Positions 1 through 7,937 of a stretch of 27,898 nucleotides of DNA are shown here, one piece after another. Source of the stretch: Candidatus Latescibacterota bacterium (GTDB taxonomy: Bacteria; Latescibacterota; UBA2968; UBA8231). The position numbers were made by a program, and so were the translations under genes. Where the stretch lies: contig JAJDYK010000030.1 in NCBI GenBank assembly GCA_022825185.1, forward strand, positions 1 through 27,898. Reading direction: 5' to 3'. Under the pieces are notes generated by a model. It was given only the letters and a program-made list of their open reading frames with translations. It did no database searches and had not been told where the DNA came from. Position 1 is the stretch's first letter, and each line of letters begins with the position of its first letter.

Positions 1-480
1 CAAAACTCCGACTCCTAAAAACGCCTTCCCATCGCTCTGCTCGTCAGCCCACAAGAGCGCCGCCAGCAGCGAGAGCACTAGGAATACTGCGAGGATCGGG
101 GGCAGCAAGGAACCGGTGAAGTAGATGGCCGGTCCGTACAGAGCCGCGCACAAAGCGGCAATAAGTCCCGTGCCCGGCCCCCAGAGCGCACGGCCGATTA
201 GGGCCAATAGCACACAACTGGCTACGCCTAGTAGGACTTGGACGTAACGAGGTGCTAGCCCGACGGAGAAGAGACCGCGCAAAAAGAGTGGGTACAAGGG
301 GCTGGCAACCGCTGTGTCCCCCTCTCCCCTAGCGGCCTCGACGTAGGACCAGCTCGCTGCCGTCGGCACCTCCAAGAAGGGGCTCTGCTCAACCTCACTT
401 AGATAGGTCAAGCGCGGCCAAAGGGCCACCAGCGCAATGCCGATGACGGCTGCGGCGAAGTTATCGTTGCGCCAAATCAC
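1..480 (-). CDS. Polytopic membrane protein, possible glycosyltransferase of the PMT/ArnT type (C-terminus outside the window)
   Basis: An open frame of 160 codons starts at a GTG three bases after the stop of the preceding gene (TAG CGC GTG) and runs off the left edge, so only the N-terminal part is present. The first hydrophobic segment is followed by a loop with PLYPLFLRG, then by further hydrophobic segments rich in Leu, Ala and Gly. This layout (helix 1, long periplasmic loop with a P-x-YP-L motif, then many helices) is typical of GT-C glycosyltransferases related to PMT and ArnT, which move sugars from lipid carriers on the outer face of the inner membrane. The loop of those enzymes usually carries an acidic catalytic residue after helix 1; Glu residues are present in the right place (YLSEVEQ). 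The gene is the last visible member of the surface-protein operon. The family is inferred from layout, not from a decisive motif. Confidence 0.55.
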   Translation of the reverse strand, partial: MIWRNDNFAAAVIGIALVALWPRLTYLSEVEQSPFLEVPTAASWSYVEAARGEGDTAVASPLYPLFLRGLFSVGLAPRYVQVLLGVASCVLLALIGRALWGPGTGLIAALCAALYGPAIYFTGSLLPPILAVFLVLSLLAALLWADEQSDGKAFLGVGVL

Positions 481-483
481 GCG

Positions 484-3144
484 CTATTCCAATCCTGCGT
501 AGATCGTTATAAAAGTCTGACTTGTGTACCGCGCTTTGGTCTCTTTGAAGTCTTGGCGCTCGATGCGCAGCCCGGCTAGGGCGTGGAGGCTGTAACCCAA
601 GTACTGAGACTGATTGGTAAACTGAAACGCGCCGGTAATGGAGTTGAAGTCGTTGGCATCGACATCGAAGTCGTTAAAAATCAGGTACTCGACGCCCGCT
701 TGGAGCTGGGTGGCTCGCAAGAGGCGCGTTTCGACGACGGCCGAAAAAAGTTCGTAGAGACTGGTGGAATGCTCTAGGGCAAAGAGACTGCGCGACTGCT
801 TGCGAAACTCGCTTTTCCAGCGCGGCTCCAAGCTCAGCCGGCCCAAGGTATAGCGATAGCTAGCCTTGTTGATCACGCCAAAGAAGAAGTCCTGCTCGTC
901 TAGCTCTAGAGCCTGTCGGCGGGCCTTGCTCATTAACTGGCGGAAGCGGACGTAGTTGAGTTTGGTCTGCACTTTATAGGAAGCCGACTGCAAGTTGTGC
1001 CCCACAAAGAGCTGGTTGATCCATGTATCGCGGGCTAACAGGGGGTCTTCGACCTTGGTCAACTCGCCGCCGCGCAAGGTGTTGTCCGGTGCCCACTGCA
1101 AGAGGGGATTGGGGATATCGTCCTCTACTAATTTGCTCATTTCAAAAAAGCGCAAGCGCCCAAAGCGCGGGGAGTTGTTGTCGTACGTCACGAGGGCGTA
1201 GGTGCTCTTGTTTTGCTGGTTCGACGAGATGAGTTCCTCGCGCAGCGCGCCGACCATCACCTTGAGTCGCGGCGTCAAGTCGGCACCGCCGTACACATTG
1301 TATCCTCGGTGGTCGCGGCGGTAGGGGTAATCTGGCTCTTCGTCGTTTTCGTATTGGTCGATCCAGAAGTTGTTGTTCATGTCCATCCCGAAGAGGAATT
1401 CCGGGCGGTCGGAATGGAAGCGGAGGAAGGGCTCTTCGTAGTCGGGCACGGCGTTGGAGCGCACGAAGTTGTCGTTTTGGTTGATGTCGGGCACGAAGTC
1501 GTTGTTTTGGTCCCAGCCTGGGAAGACTTGGGAGTCGCCTTGGAGCCAGTCGAAGCGCACTGTATCGGGAAAGCGGTCTTGGTCGTCGTTGTCTTCGACG
1601 AGCTCGACGATGCCATTGCGCTCGCTGTCGTATTCGATTTCGCCCGTGCCCGTGGTGACGAAGGTCCGCGTATTGTAGAGCGGGTCCATGCTGTACGCCT
1701 CGCCAAAGACAAAGAAGGGGGCGGCCTTTTTGGATGCGTTTACCATCCAAGCCGGTGCCCGGCGGCGACTGCCGATGCCGGATGCAGTGTGGTGCTCGTC
1801 GCGCAGGACGTTGGGATACTTGCGGTAGCTCATGCTCAGATCGTATTCGGCGTACAGGTCGAAGCCTTTGTAGTCGCGCAGTTCGATGTTGCCGCCGAAG
1901 ATGTGGGTCGCCGTCGGCAGGCCGTACTCGAAGCGGACGGTCTGCAAATTGGTGATGTCTTGCACATTGCCGTCGGCTTGGGCCACCAGCAGCAGCACGG
2001 CCTCTCCGTCGCGGTTGACTTGGCGGTCAGACGTCATCCAGACCTGATAGTCGTTGCCCAGCACGAGCCGGAACTCGACTTTGACGATGTCCTCTTTGGG
2101 AAACGAGGCCCGATCGACAAAGGCCGGACTGTCGAAGTTGTAGCTCAGGCGGATCTCCTCCGGGCCGTTGGCGGCGATGTAGCCCTGCTGGACAAAACCG
2201 CCCTCAATGACCGGCTCGAACAGGATGTCTTTGCCAGCATCGACGGTGCCGTCCTCGTAAGTAATCAGGATGTCCGAGCCGGCCTGAAAAAAGGCGGCTC
2301 CGCCCGTTCCGTCGCCCGGGGAATCGTCGCGCAGGACGATCTGAATCAGCGACACGGTCTTGTTTTGGGCCACGGTCAAAGCGCCGGAAAACGGGTTGCC
2401 CACTAGACGGTCTGAAAGCGTGTTCGACTGGTGGGCGTTGACCGCGTGCAGGCCCAATTGCAAGGCGTCGCTGAGTTGGTAGGCGAAGCGCCCGCCAAAC
2501 AGCGTGGTGTTGTTGGTGCGGAGGACTTCTTGATCTTCAGTCGTAGAGCCGCCTGGATTGCTCAAGCGCGAATAGATGAGCGTCCCTTCGTAGCGGTCGG
2601 TGGCGAGGTCGAACTGCACGCCGTCCATGCGCGGCTTGGAAAAGACCATCGGCGAGATCACCGAGCGCATCTGCGCACTGGTCGTCAAGGTGTAGAAGTA
2701 TTGGCCCTTGGCGTCTGAGGCGATGACCACGTCGGAAAACCACTGTTGAAAGCGACTGGACTTGAGCAGTGAGTTGCCGAACTGCTGGGGCTTGCTCTGC
2801 GAGTTGTTGAAGATCAGCCAGCCACGGGTGAGGAAATTGCCGTACAGGTCGTAAAAATAGTCGCCTTGGAGGCTAATATCGACGTAGCGCTGGTAGGGGT
2901 TGCGGGCGTAGTTGGTGTACTGCCATTGGCGCCAGTGGTACTCTTTGTAGAGTTCCTGCGGCACGTACCAGCGGCGCACCGCTGGGTCGAGGACGCCGAG
3001 CATGACGTCCGGCCCTTGGGGCGCAAAGGAGGTCTCGTCGCCTTGTTGCAACCCAAGGCGCGAACTGTAATCGACTTGGCCGATTGCCTCTTGGGCTGCT
3101 CCGGCGACGAGTAGCAAAACGACGATTATTCTAACAGTGTACAT
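484..3144 (-). CDS. Large secreted, probably outer-membrane beta-barrel protein with Asp/Asn-rich segments
   Basis: 886 residues. A signal peptide is clear: positive start, hydrophobic core VVLLLVAG, and an A-I-G cleavage site near residue 22. The mature part is rich in alternating polar/aromatic strands (for example FGGRFAYQL, LQLGLHAV, LGYSLHALAGLRI) and ends in a strand-like FITIYAGLE, which suggests a membrane barrel or a large beta-sheet protein. Residues about 510-600 hold three Asp/Asn-rich stretches (EDNDDQDRFPD, WDQNNDFVPDINQND, MDMNNNFWIDQYEND) that look like calcium-binding repeats of the TSP3/dockerin kind. I do not recognise a named family. It sits 18 bases after the FlgD-Ig/discoidin gene, and is followed 3 bases later by a membrane glycosyltransferase-like gene, so it probably works with them at the cell surface. 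No strong Shine-Dalgarno precedes the ATG, which suggests translational coupling. Confidence 0.75.
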   Translation of the reverse strand: MYTVRIIVVLLLVAGAAQEAIGQVDYSSRLGLQQGDETSFAPQGPDVMLGVLDPAVRRWYVPQELYKEYHWRQWQYTNYARNPYQRYVDISLQGDYFYDLYGNFLTRGWLIFNNSQSKPQQFGNSLLKSSRFQQWFSDVVIASDAKGQYFYTLTTSAQMRSVISPMVFSKPRMDGVQFDLATDRYEGTLIYSRLSNPGGSTTEDQEVLRTNNTTLFGGRFAYQLSDALQLGLHAVNAHQSNTLSDRLVGNPFSGALTVAQNKTVSLIQIVLRDDSPGDGTGGAAFFQAGSDILITYEDGTVDAGKDILFEPVIEGGFVQQGYIAANGPEEIRLSYNFDSPAFVDRASFPKEDIVKVEFRLVLGNDYQVWMTSDRQVNRDGEAVLLLVAQADGNVQDITNLQTVRFEYGLPTATHIFGGNIELRDYKGFDLYAEYDLSMSYRKYPNVLRDEHHTASGIGSRRRAPAWMVNASKKAAPFFVFGEAYSMDPLYNTRTFVTTGTGEIEYDSERNGIVELVEDNDDQDRFPDTVRFDWLQGDSQVFPGWDQNNDFVPDINQNDNFVRSNAVPDYEEPFLRFHSDRPEFLFGMDMNNNFWIDQYENDEEPDYPYRRDHRGYNVYGGADLTPRLKVMVGALREELISSNQQNKSTYALVTYDNNSPRFGRLRFFEMSKLVEDDIPNPLLQWAPDNTLRGGELTKVEDPLLARDTWINQLFVGHNLQSASYKVQTKLNYVRFRQLMSKARRQALELDEQDFFFGVINKASYRYTLGRLSLEPRWKSEFRKQSRSLFALEHSTSLYELFSAVVETRLLRATQLQAGVEYLIFNDFDVDANDFNSITGAFQFTNQSQYLGYSLHALAGLRIERQDFKETKARYTSQTFITIYAGLE

Positions 3145-3162
3145 GGCGTTCTCTTTTTGCCC

Positions 3163-6100
3163 CTAATAGGCTACCGCGATAAGGTGAGATTGTCGTTGTC
3201 CGGCGCTGTCTTCGGCGTCGGCGTCCACGTCAATCTGGCAGATGTAGAGTCCGGGCGGCACGACGCGACCGTGGTCGTCCTTGCCGTCCCAAGTAAAGCG
3301 CTGCTGGCCGCCCTGGACTGTGCCTTCTAACAGGCGCATGGGCCGACCGTCAAGTGCCCATATACGGACGGCGGCTGGCCGCTCGGCATAGACTTTGAAC
3401 AGCGAGAACTCGATTTGGGCGACGTCGTTTACGAGGTCGCCATTGGGCGTGAATGGGTTGGGCGAGACCGAGATGTCAGCGACGATCTGCGCGGCACCGA
3501 GCGCGGCGATCGACAGAGTTTGCGATGGTCGTAGCGCGGTGGCGTCAGCCGCGTCGGCGGGTTGGTAGGGCGTGCTGGCCGCTTGGTTGCGCACAGCCAC
3601 CTTGAGCTTGGTGCCGTGGAGAAAGACCTTGGCCGCAAAACGCAGGCGCACGAGTCGGCCGTGGCCGACGACCCACCCTCTGGCAAGGCCTAGCCGGCTG
3701 TACTGGGCCGCGCTGAGCGTATCGCCAACCTCGTCGAAAAGCGTCTGGTTGCCCACACCTACTACCTTGCGGAAGTAGCGCACGGGCCCCTGAGATTCGG
3801 GCGATAGCTCGTCGTAGGCCGCGCGATCGACTTCCACTAGCGCTTCTCCGGCAATGCGGAAGTAGCGCACCGCGCCGCGCACCGCGTCTGGGAGCAGGGC
3901 GTGCGAGGTCGCTGTCAAAAGCTGGCCGTCAATGCTGGTAGGCACTTCCTCGCCATCGTCCGCCGTGCGGAAGTATAGCTGCGGCAGCTCGTCGGTGTCG
4001 CTGCGGGCGACCTCTGGGAGGCGGACTAGGAGCGAGTCGCCTTGCAGCATCTGGCCGTCGGTGCTTGCGAGGTCCAAGAGCGATTGCGGCGCTCCAGATG
4101 CAAACTGCTCCTCAGTGCCGATTGCTACATCGATAAGCTGCATATCGAGGCCCGGATCGGCGCTGATGAGCATCTCGTCGAACCCAAGGCTGCGGACCGA
4201 GGTGGGCCGCTCTAAGAACTGGGGCTGGACGAAGACCTCGAAAGTATCCAGAATCCCCACTTGGGCCTCGGGCGGCCAGACTTCGGCGCGCAGCCCGAGG
4301 GCGACCGGAGTGTGCAGCTCTACAGAGATGCGCTCTAGCGCGGGTACGATCTGGCGGTCCTCGCTGAGCAGGCGGGCCTGAATCTGCATGAATTTGCGCA
4401 GGCTGGGCGACGTTACCGGGTCGCCGGGCTGCTGGTACTGCTGGCTCCAAGCACTCCAGCCCGGGCCGATGGCGAAGGATGTGTCAATCGGCCCCTTGAG
4501 AAAGGCGAGGAGCTTCTTGTGCTCGGCCGCGGTCTTTTCAATGCCATTGCTGTCGAAGTAGCGGATCTGCTGGAGGAGTTGGTCGCCGGTGCGAGTGCGA
4601 AGCTCGATCTTGGTACCCGGCGGCGCGTCGGCCTCCCAGCTAATTGCGCCGAGGGTCACTAGCCCGGGCAGCTCAATCAGGTTGGATTCCAACTCGATCT
4701 CTGCAGGGACTCCTTCGGCAAACAGCATCAGCTCGCTAAACCTCGACCAGAAGCGGTTGCTGCGGTTTTCGATGTCGCCGACAAAATTGATCAGGGTCAG
4801 CAGGTCGAGAAAGCGCACCTTGCGCACGGGATTCTGTATATCGTTGAGGTAGCCAAAGAATCCGTTATCGACGTTTTTCACCCGCTCCGGTGGGGTGATA
4901 GTGCGCCAGCGCAGCTTGCCTTGGGCATCGCGCTCCCCAGTGGACGTCCGCATCTCGTATCCTCGGATGTTATTGCCGACGACGCGGATTTGGTCCAGCC
5001 ACACCGTACCGCCAATGTCGATGGTCAGTACGTTGGCACCCGGATTGAGGGGGTCTTGGGTAGGGTGCTGATAACGGCTGCCCATATCGCCGTCGAAGGC
5101 CGCCCCTGGCGTTCTGCCGGCCGTGGTTAGATCCAGCGTACCTCCTCCTTCGATCAGGCCCAGGCTAAGGTTATCTCCCCAGCCCCATACTTCGATCTCG
5201 GCGAGGCGAGGCAATTCGCGGCGATAGAATTCGCGGCGACCACGACGCTCTTCCTCCAAGGACTCGTAGGTCGCGGCATCTACGGGCTCCTCGCGACCGG
5301 CGAAGTCGCGCACGAAGTGGACGATGTCGCCGCGTTCCTGCGCCGGTAGCGCCTCCCACGCGGCTTGGCCAATTTGCTCGGCTCGCCCGCCACGCGTGTC
5401 GGTTATTACGATGCGGATGGTTTCGATGATTTTTCCGGTCCAGGCTGGGTCGGCGCTGTTTTGTCGCAGGGTCTTGGAGCTGCTGATGCCGCCGGGATCA
5501 TCTACGAGGCCGGGATTGACTGGTCTCGCTAGGGTCGCACCACCGGCTGCGGCGGCACTTTCAAAGAAGAAGGTGCGCTGCTGGGTATTGGGGCCTTCGT
5601 GGGGAACAAACAGCTCAAAACTGATCCTGTCGTCGTCGGCGAACGATAGCGTTTGATTCGGTGCTAAAAGGAGGATATGCTTGAAGAACGGATCGCCTAG
5701 ATCTTCATCGACGAAGCGCACGAAAATGCCCTCCACCGGCACGGCGCGGCCCAGATCGACCTCGACCCACCACTGCTCGATGGGGTCGTCTGGATCGGGT
5801 TCCCAGAAGGTGGTCGGATCCCCGTCGATGATGTGGGTCGCCATCTCGATATTGGAACCGGCGCGGCTGACCCCGGCCCGCACCAGATAGTCGTACACGA
5901 AATTTTTCTGCGTATCTTGAACCGGTCGGCCAAGCACATCGACTTTCAGGGTGCTATCCACATTGAGGATGCGCGGGTCTTTGTTGGTGATCACGACCGG
6001 ACGGGCGATGCTGGGATCGGCGAGGACATTGTAGATTGAGCGCAGGTGCCGCGGACGCACCGCGCCCGAGTTGTCGATAGTGGTCAGGTGTTCGGGTTTT

Positions 6101-6234
6101 TTCCAGTGCTCCCAATGGCTGCGCCCGGTGATGACAATGCGGTCATCGACGACGTCGTACCCTTGCTGCGCGTTGGCCGGCAGCCATGCCCACAACAGGC
6201 AGTGCGCGAGGATTTTCCATTTTACTTTTGCCAC
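3163..6234 (-). CDS. Secreted multidomain protein with discoidin-like domains and C-terminal FlgD-type Ig domain
   Basis: 1023 residues, starting at GTG behind a perfect AAGGAGGT (6241-6248, 6-base spacing). A signal peptide ends at ANA near residue 22. Residues about 115-230 (IIDGDPTTFWEPD, then WWVEVDLGRAVPVEGIFVRF) and about 370-440 (AAFDGDMGSRYQ, then LTIDIGGTVWLDQIRVVG) have the pattern of F5/8 type C (discoidin-like) carbohydrate-binding domains. The last ~110 residues (VSPNPFTPNGDLVND through FTWDGKDDHGRVVPPGLY) are a FlgD-type Ig domain, the kind found at the C-terminus of many secreted FCB-group proteins and often linked with surface export. Between them a short motif recurs (see findings). 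Likely role: surface adhesion or polysaccharide binding; the ligand is unknown. It lies 12 bases after the isomerase gene, whose product may fold it in the periplasm. Confidence 0.8.
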   Translation of the reverse strand: MAKVKWKILAHCLLWAWLPANAQQGYDVVDDRIVITGRSHWEHWKKPEHLTTIDNSGAVRPRHLRSIYNVLADPSIARPVVITNKDPRILNVDSTLKVDVLGRPVQDTQKNFVYDYLVRAGVSRAGSNIEMATHIIDGDPTTFWEPDPDDPIEQWWVEVDLGRAVPVEGIFVRFVDEDLGDPFFKHILLLAPNQTLSFADDDRISFELFVPHEGPNTQQRTFFFESAAAAGGATLARPVNPGLVDDPGGISSSKTLRQNSADPAWTGKIIETIRIVITDTRGGRAEQIGQAAWEALPAQERGDIVHFVRDFAGREEPVDAATYESLEEERRGRREFYRRELPRLAEIEVWGWGDNLSLGLIEGGGTLDLTTAGRTPGAAFDGDMGSRYQHPTQDPLNPGANVLTIDIGGTVWLDQIRVVGNNIRGYEMRTSTGERDAQGKLRWRTITPPERVKNVDNGFFGYLNDIQNPVRKVRFLDLLTLINFVGDIENRSNRFWSRFSELMLFAEGVPAEIELESNLIELPGLVTLGAISWEADAPPGTKIELRTRTGDQLLQQIRYFDSNGIEKTAAEHKKLLAFLKGPIDTSFAIGPGWSAWSQQYQQPGDPVTSPSLRKFMQIQARLLSEDRQIVPALERISVELHTPVALGLRAEVWPPEAQVGILDTFEVFVQPQFLERPTSVRSLGFDEMLISADPGLDMQLIDVAIGTEEQFASGAPQSLLDLASTDGQMLQGDSLLVRLPEVARSDTDELPQLYFRTADDGEEVPTSIDGQLLTATSHALLPDAVRGAVRYFRIAGEALVEVDRAAYDELSPESQGPVRYFRKVVGVGNQTLFDEVGDTLSAAQYSRLGLARGWVVGHGRLVRLRFAAKVFLHGTKLKVAVRNQAASTPYQPADAADATALRPSQTLSIAALGAAQIVADISVSPNPFTPNGDLVNDVAQIEFSLFKVYAERPAAVRIWALDGRPMRLLEGTVQGGQQRFTWDGKDDHGRVVPPGLYICQIDVDADAEDSAGQRQSHLIAVAY

Positions 6235-6240
6235 GATGGT

Positions 6241-6248
6241 ACCTCCTT
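6241..6248 (-). promoter_or_regulatory. Strong ribosome binding site overlapping the upstream stop codon
   Basis: AAGGAGGT on the minus strand, 6 bases before the GTG at 6234. It overlaps the TAA stop of the upstream isomerase gene (6247-6249). It decides the GTG start, as no ATG is suitably placed, and suggests coupled translation of the two genes. Confidence 0.8.
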
Positions 6249-7851
6249 ACAGGCGCTCGGCAAATAAGGCGACTTGGCTTGTGCGCTGGTCGCGCAGGCG
6301 TTGGATGAGCGCGTCCATGAGCGCGTTCTGACGCCTTGCTGCCAAGATGCCCCGCGCTCGCGCTCGCGCTTGGGCGAAGGGTTGGATGTCGCCGCCCTCC
6401 TTGTGGAGTACCCGGAACACGGCGAATTGGTCTAGCACCGCTACTGGTCCATCCCATTCGCCGACCTCTGCGGCAAAGGCCGCATCTACAAGCTGAGGGT
6501 AGCGCGCCCGCACCACCTTGCGCAGGTGCAGTGCGCCGTCGTCGTGCGGGTCGCCGTGCGTTTCGACACCCGGGCGTGCCAACAACTCGGCGACGGTGCT
6601 GCCGTTTGCGAGAGCTTCGCGCAACTGTTGGGCCTGCTCGCGGGTGGGTGCGAGGAGCTGGTTGATGTGGACGGATTCAGCCGTGCGAAAGCGCGTCTTG
6701 TTCGCCTCGTAGTACGCGGCGACTTCCGCCTCGCTGGGGACGGCCTTTGTCGCCGTTTCTGCCTTGGTGAGCTGTTGCAAAACGAGGGCTTTGCGCTTGC
6801 GTTCGCGCCACTCGACGAATTCGGCCTCTCGATCCCATCCGCGCCGCCGGGCTGCCGCAGTCATCAGATAGGCTGGCAAGAGCTCGGCACGGGCCAACGA
6901 TACTACTTGGGCACTGTCTTGCAACGCGGCCCGGAAGCCGGTCGAGCGCAGGTCGTAGAGGTATTCTCCCAAGGAAATCGCCCCGCCGTCAAAGCGGTAG
7001 AGCGGCAGCGCGGCGAGCGAATCGGCGAGATTCGGCTCGGCCAGCAAGGCTTGGAGACCTTCGTGGTCCAACCGGATGCTCAAAGAGCGGCTCAGGGCTT
7101 CCACTTCGATTTGCAGGCGATTTTCCCACTTTTCGCGGTACGCCGCGCGAGCGGCTTCTTTGGCGTAGTCGGTCTTGTCGGCTGGTCTATCTTCGACAAA
7201 GCGGTAGATTTGCCAGCCGCCCGCCAACCGCAACGGCTCGGCGACTTGGCCGATTGGGAGAGAAAGGAAGGTCTGCAGTGGGATGGAAAAGCGCTGCGCT
7301 TGGGTGCGCCCAATCCAACCGACAACGCCATCGCCCTGCGGGGCAAAAAGGTCGTTGGCCGCAAAGCGCTGCGCTAGTTCGGCGAAAGGCTCGCCCTCGT
7401 GTAGGGCTTGCAAGACGCGGTCCACCTCTTGTTGCTGCCGCACCAAAATCCGCGCAAAGAGCCGCTCGCGGTCGAAGCCCATATCAATGAAGGTGCGCTC
7501 GACTTCCTCGGGCGTCACCTCGATTTGGGGCGCGAGCACTTCGGCTTGGTAGCGCTGGGAGAGTTGTTTGCGGACGAGGGCGTTTAACTGGTAGCGGACT
7601 TCATTGCTTTGCTCGATCCCCCTAGCGCGGGCCTCTTGCAGCAGCAACTCCTGATCGACGAGGGACTGTAGGTGGTCGTGCGCGTCCTCGCTCTGCAAGC
7701 CGGGCGGCAAGCGCTCGACAAAGCGCAGGTACTCGGCCTTGGTGAGGGCCACGTCGCCGACTTGGGCTACGACTGGGTCGTCTGGCGCGCAGCCAAACAG
7801 GGCCAAGAGGGCGAGCGAGCGCCACAGAGAGCGAGGAGTAGCGATAAACAT
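6247..7851 (-). CDS. SurA/PpiC-like peptidyl-prolyl cis-trans isomerase lipoprotein with two parvulin-like domains
   Basis: 534 residues from the ATG at 7851. The N-terminus has a lipobox, LFGC, with Cys21 followed by A-P-D, so it should be a lipid-anchored periplasmic protein. A SurA-like N-domain follows (VAQVGDVALTKAEYLRFVERL), typical of the parvulin chaperone family. A first rotamase-like domain spans about 130-225 (ARILVRQQQEVDRVLQAL, GEPFAELAQRFA, GDGVVGWIGR, GQVAEPLRLAGGWQIYRF). A second, more diverged one spans about 380-480 (HINQLLAPTREQAQQL and FAVFRVLHKEGG). Such proteins help fold outer-membrane and secreted proteins. It is the first gene of the surface operon, which fits service for the two large secreted proteins behind it. 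An in-frame TTG at 7869 is possible, but it falls inside the -10 element, so ATG 7851 is preferred. Confidence 0.88.
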   Translation of the reverse strand: MFIATPRSLWRSLALLALFGCAPDDPVVAQVGDVALTKAEYLRFVERLPPGLQSEDAHDHLQSLVDQELLLQEARARGIEQSNEVRYQLNALVRKQLSQRYQAEVLAPQIEVTPEEVERTFIDMGFDRERLFARILVRQQQEVDRVLQALHEGEPFAELAQRFAANDLFAPQGDGVVGWIGRTQAQRFSIPLQTFLSLPIGQVAEPLRLAGGWQIYRFVEDRPADKTDYAKEAARAAYREKWENRLQIEVEALSRSLSIRLDHEGLQALLAEPNLADSLAALPLYRFDGGAISLGEYLYDLRSTGFRAALQDSAQVVSLARAELLPAYLMTAAARRRGWDREAEFVEWRERKRKALVLQQLTKAETATKAVPSEAEVAAYYEANKTRFRTAESVHINQLLAPTREQAQQLREALANGSTVAELLARPGVETHGDPHDDGALHLRKVVRARYPQLVDAAFAAEVGEWDGPVAVLDQFAVFRVLHKEGGDIQPFAQARARARGILAARRQNALMDALIQRLRDQRTSQVALFAERL

Positions 7852-7859
7852 GGCGTTTG

Positions 7860-7887
7860 ATTTAAGCAATGGCTAGGCGAGTGTCAA
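7860..7887 (-). promoter_or_regulatory. Sigma-70-like promoter of the surface-protein operon
   Basis: On the minus strand a perfect TTGACA (7887-7882) is followed, after 16 bases, by TTAAAT (7865-7860, 4 of 6 consensus). Transcription would start about 7852-7854, one or two bases before the ATG at 7851, which implies a leaderless or nearly leaderless mRNA. No Shine-Dalgarno is present ahead of that ATG, in agreement. Confidence 0.5.
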
Positions 7888-7937
7888 GTTTTTGCCCATT
7901 ATGACTAACTGTATGTAATTCTTGGTTTTATTTGTCT

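Noticed and set aside
1213..2406. A 397-codon frame on the plus strand opposite the barrel-like protein gene.
   Set aside because: It is antisense to a protein with a signal peptide, coherent beta-rich composition and operon context; the translation is Val/Ala-rich with no recognisable motif.
7852..7869. TTG at 7869 as the start of the isomerase gene.
   Set aside because: It falls inside the -10 element of the probable promoter; the ATG at 7851 also gives the better lipoprotein signal.
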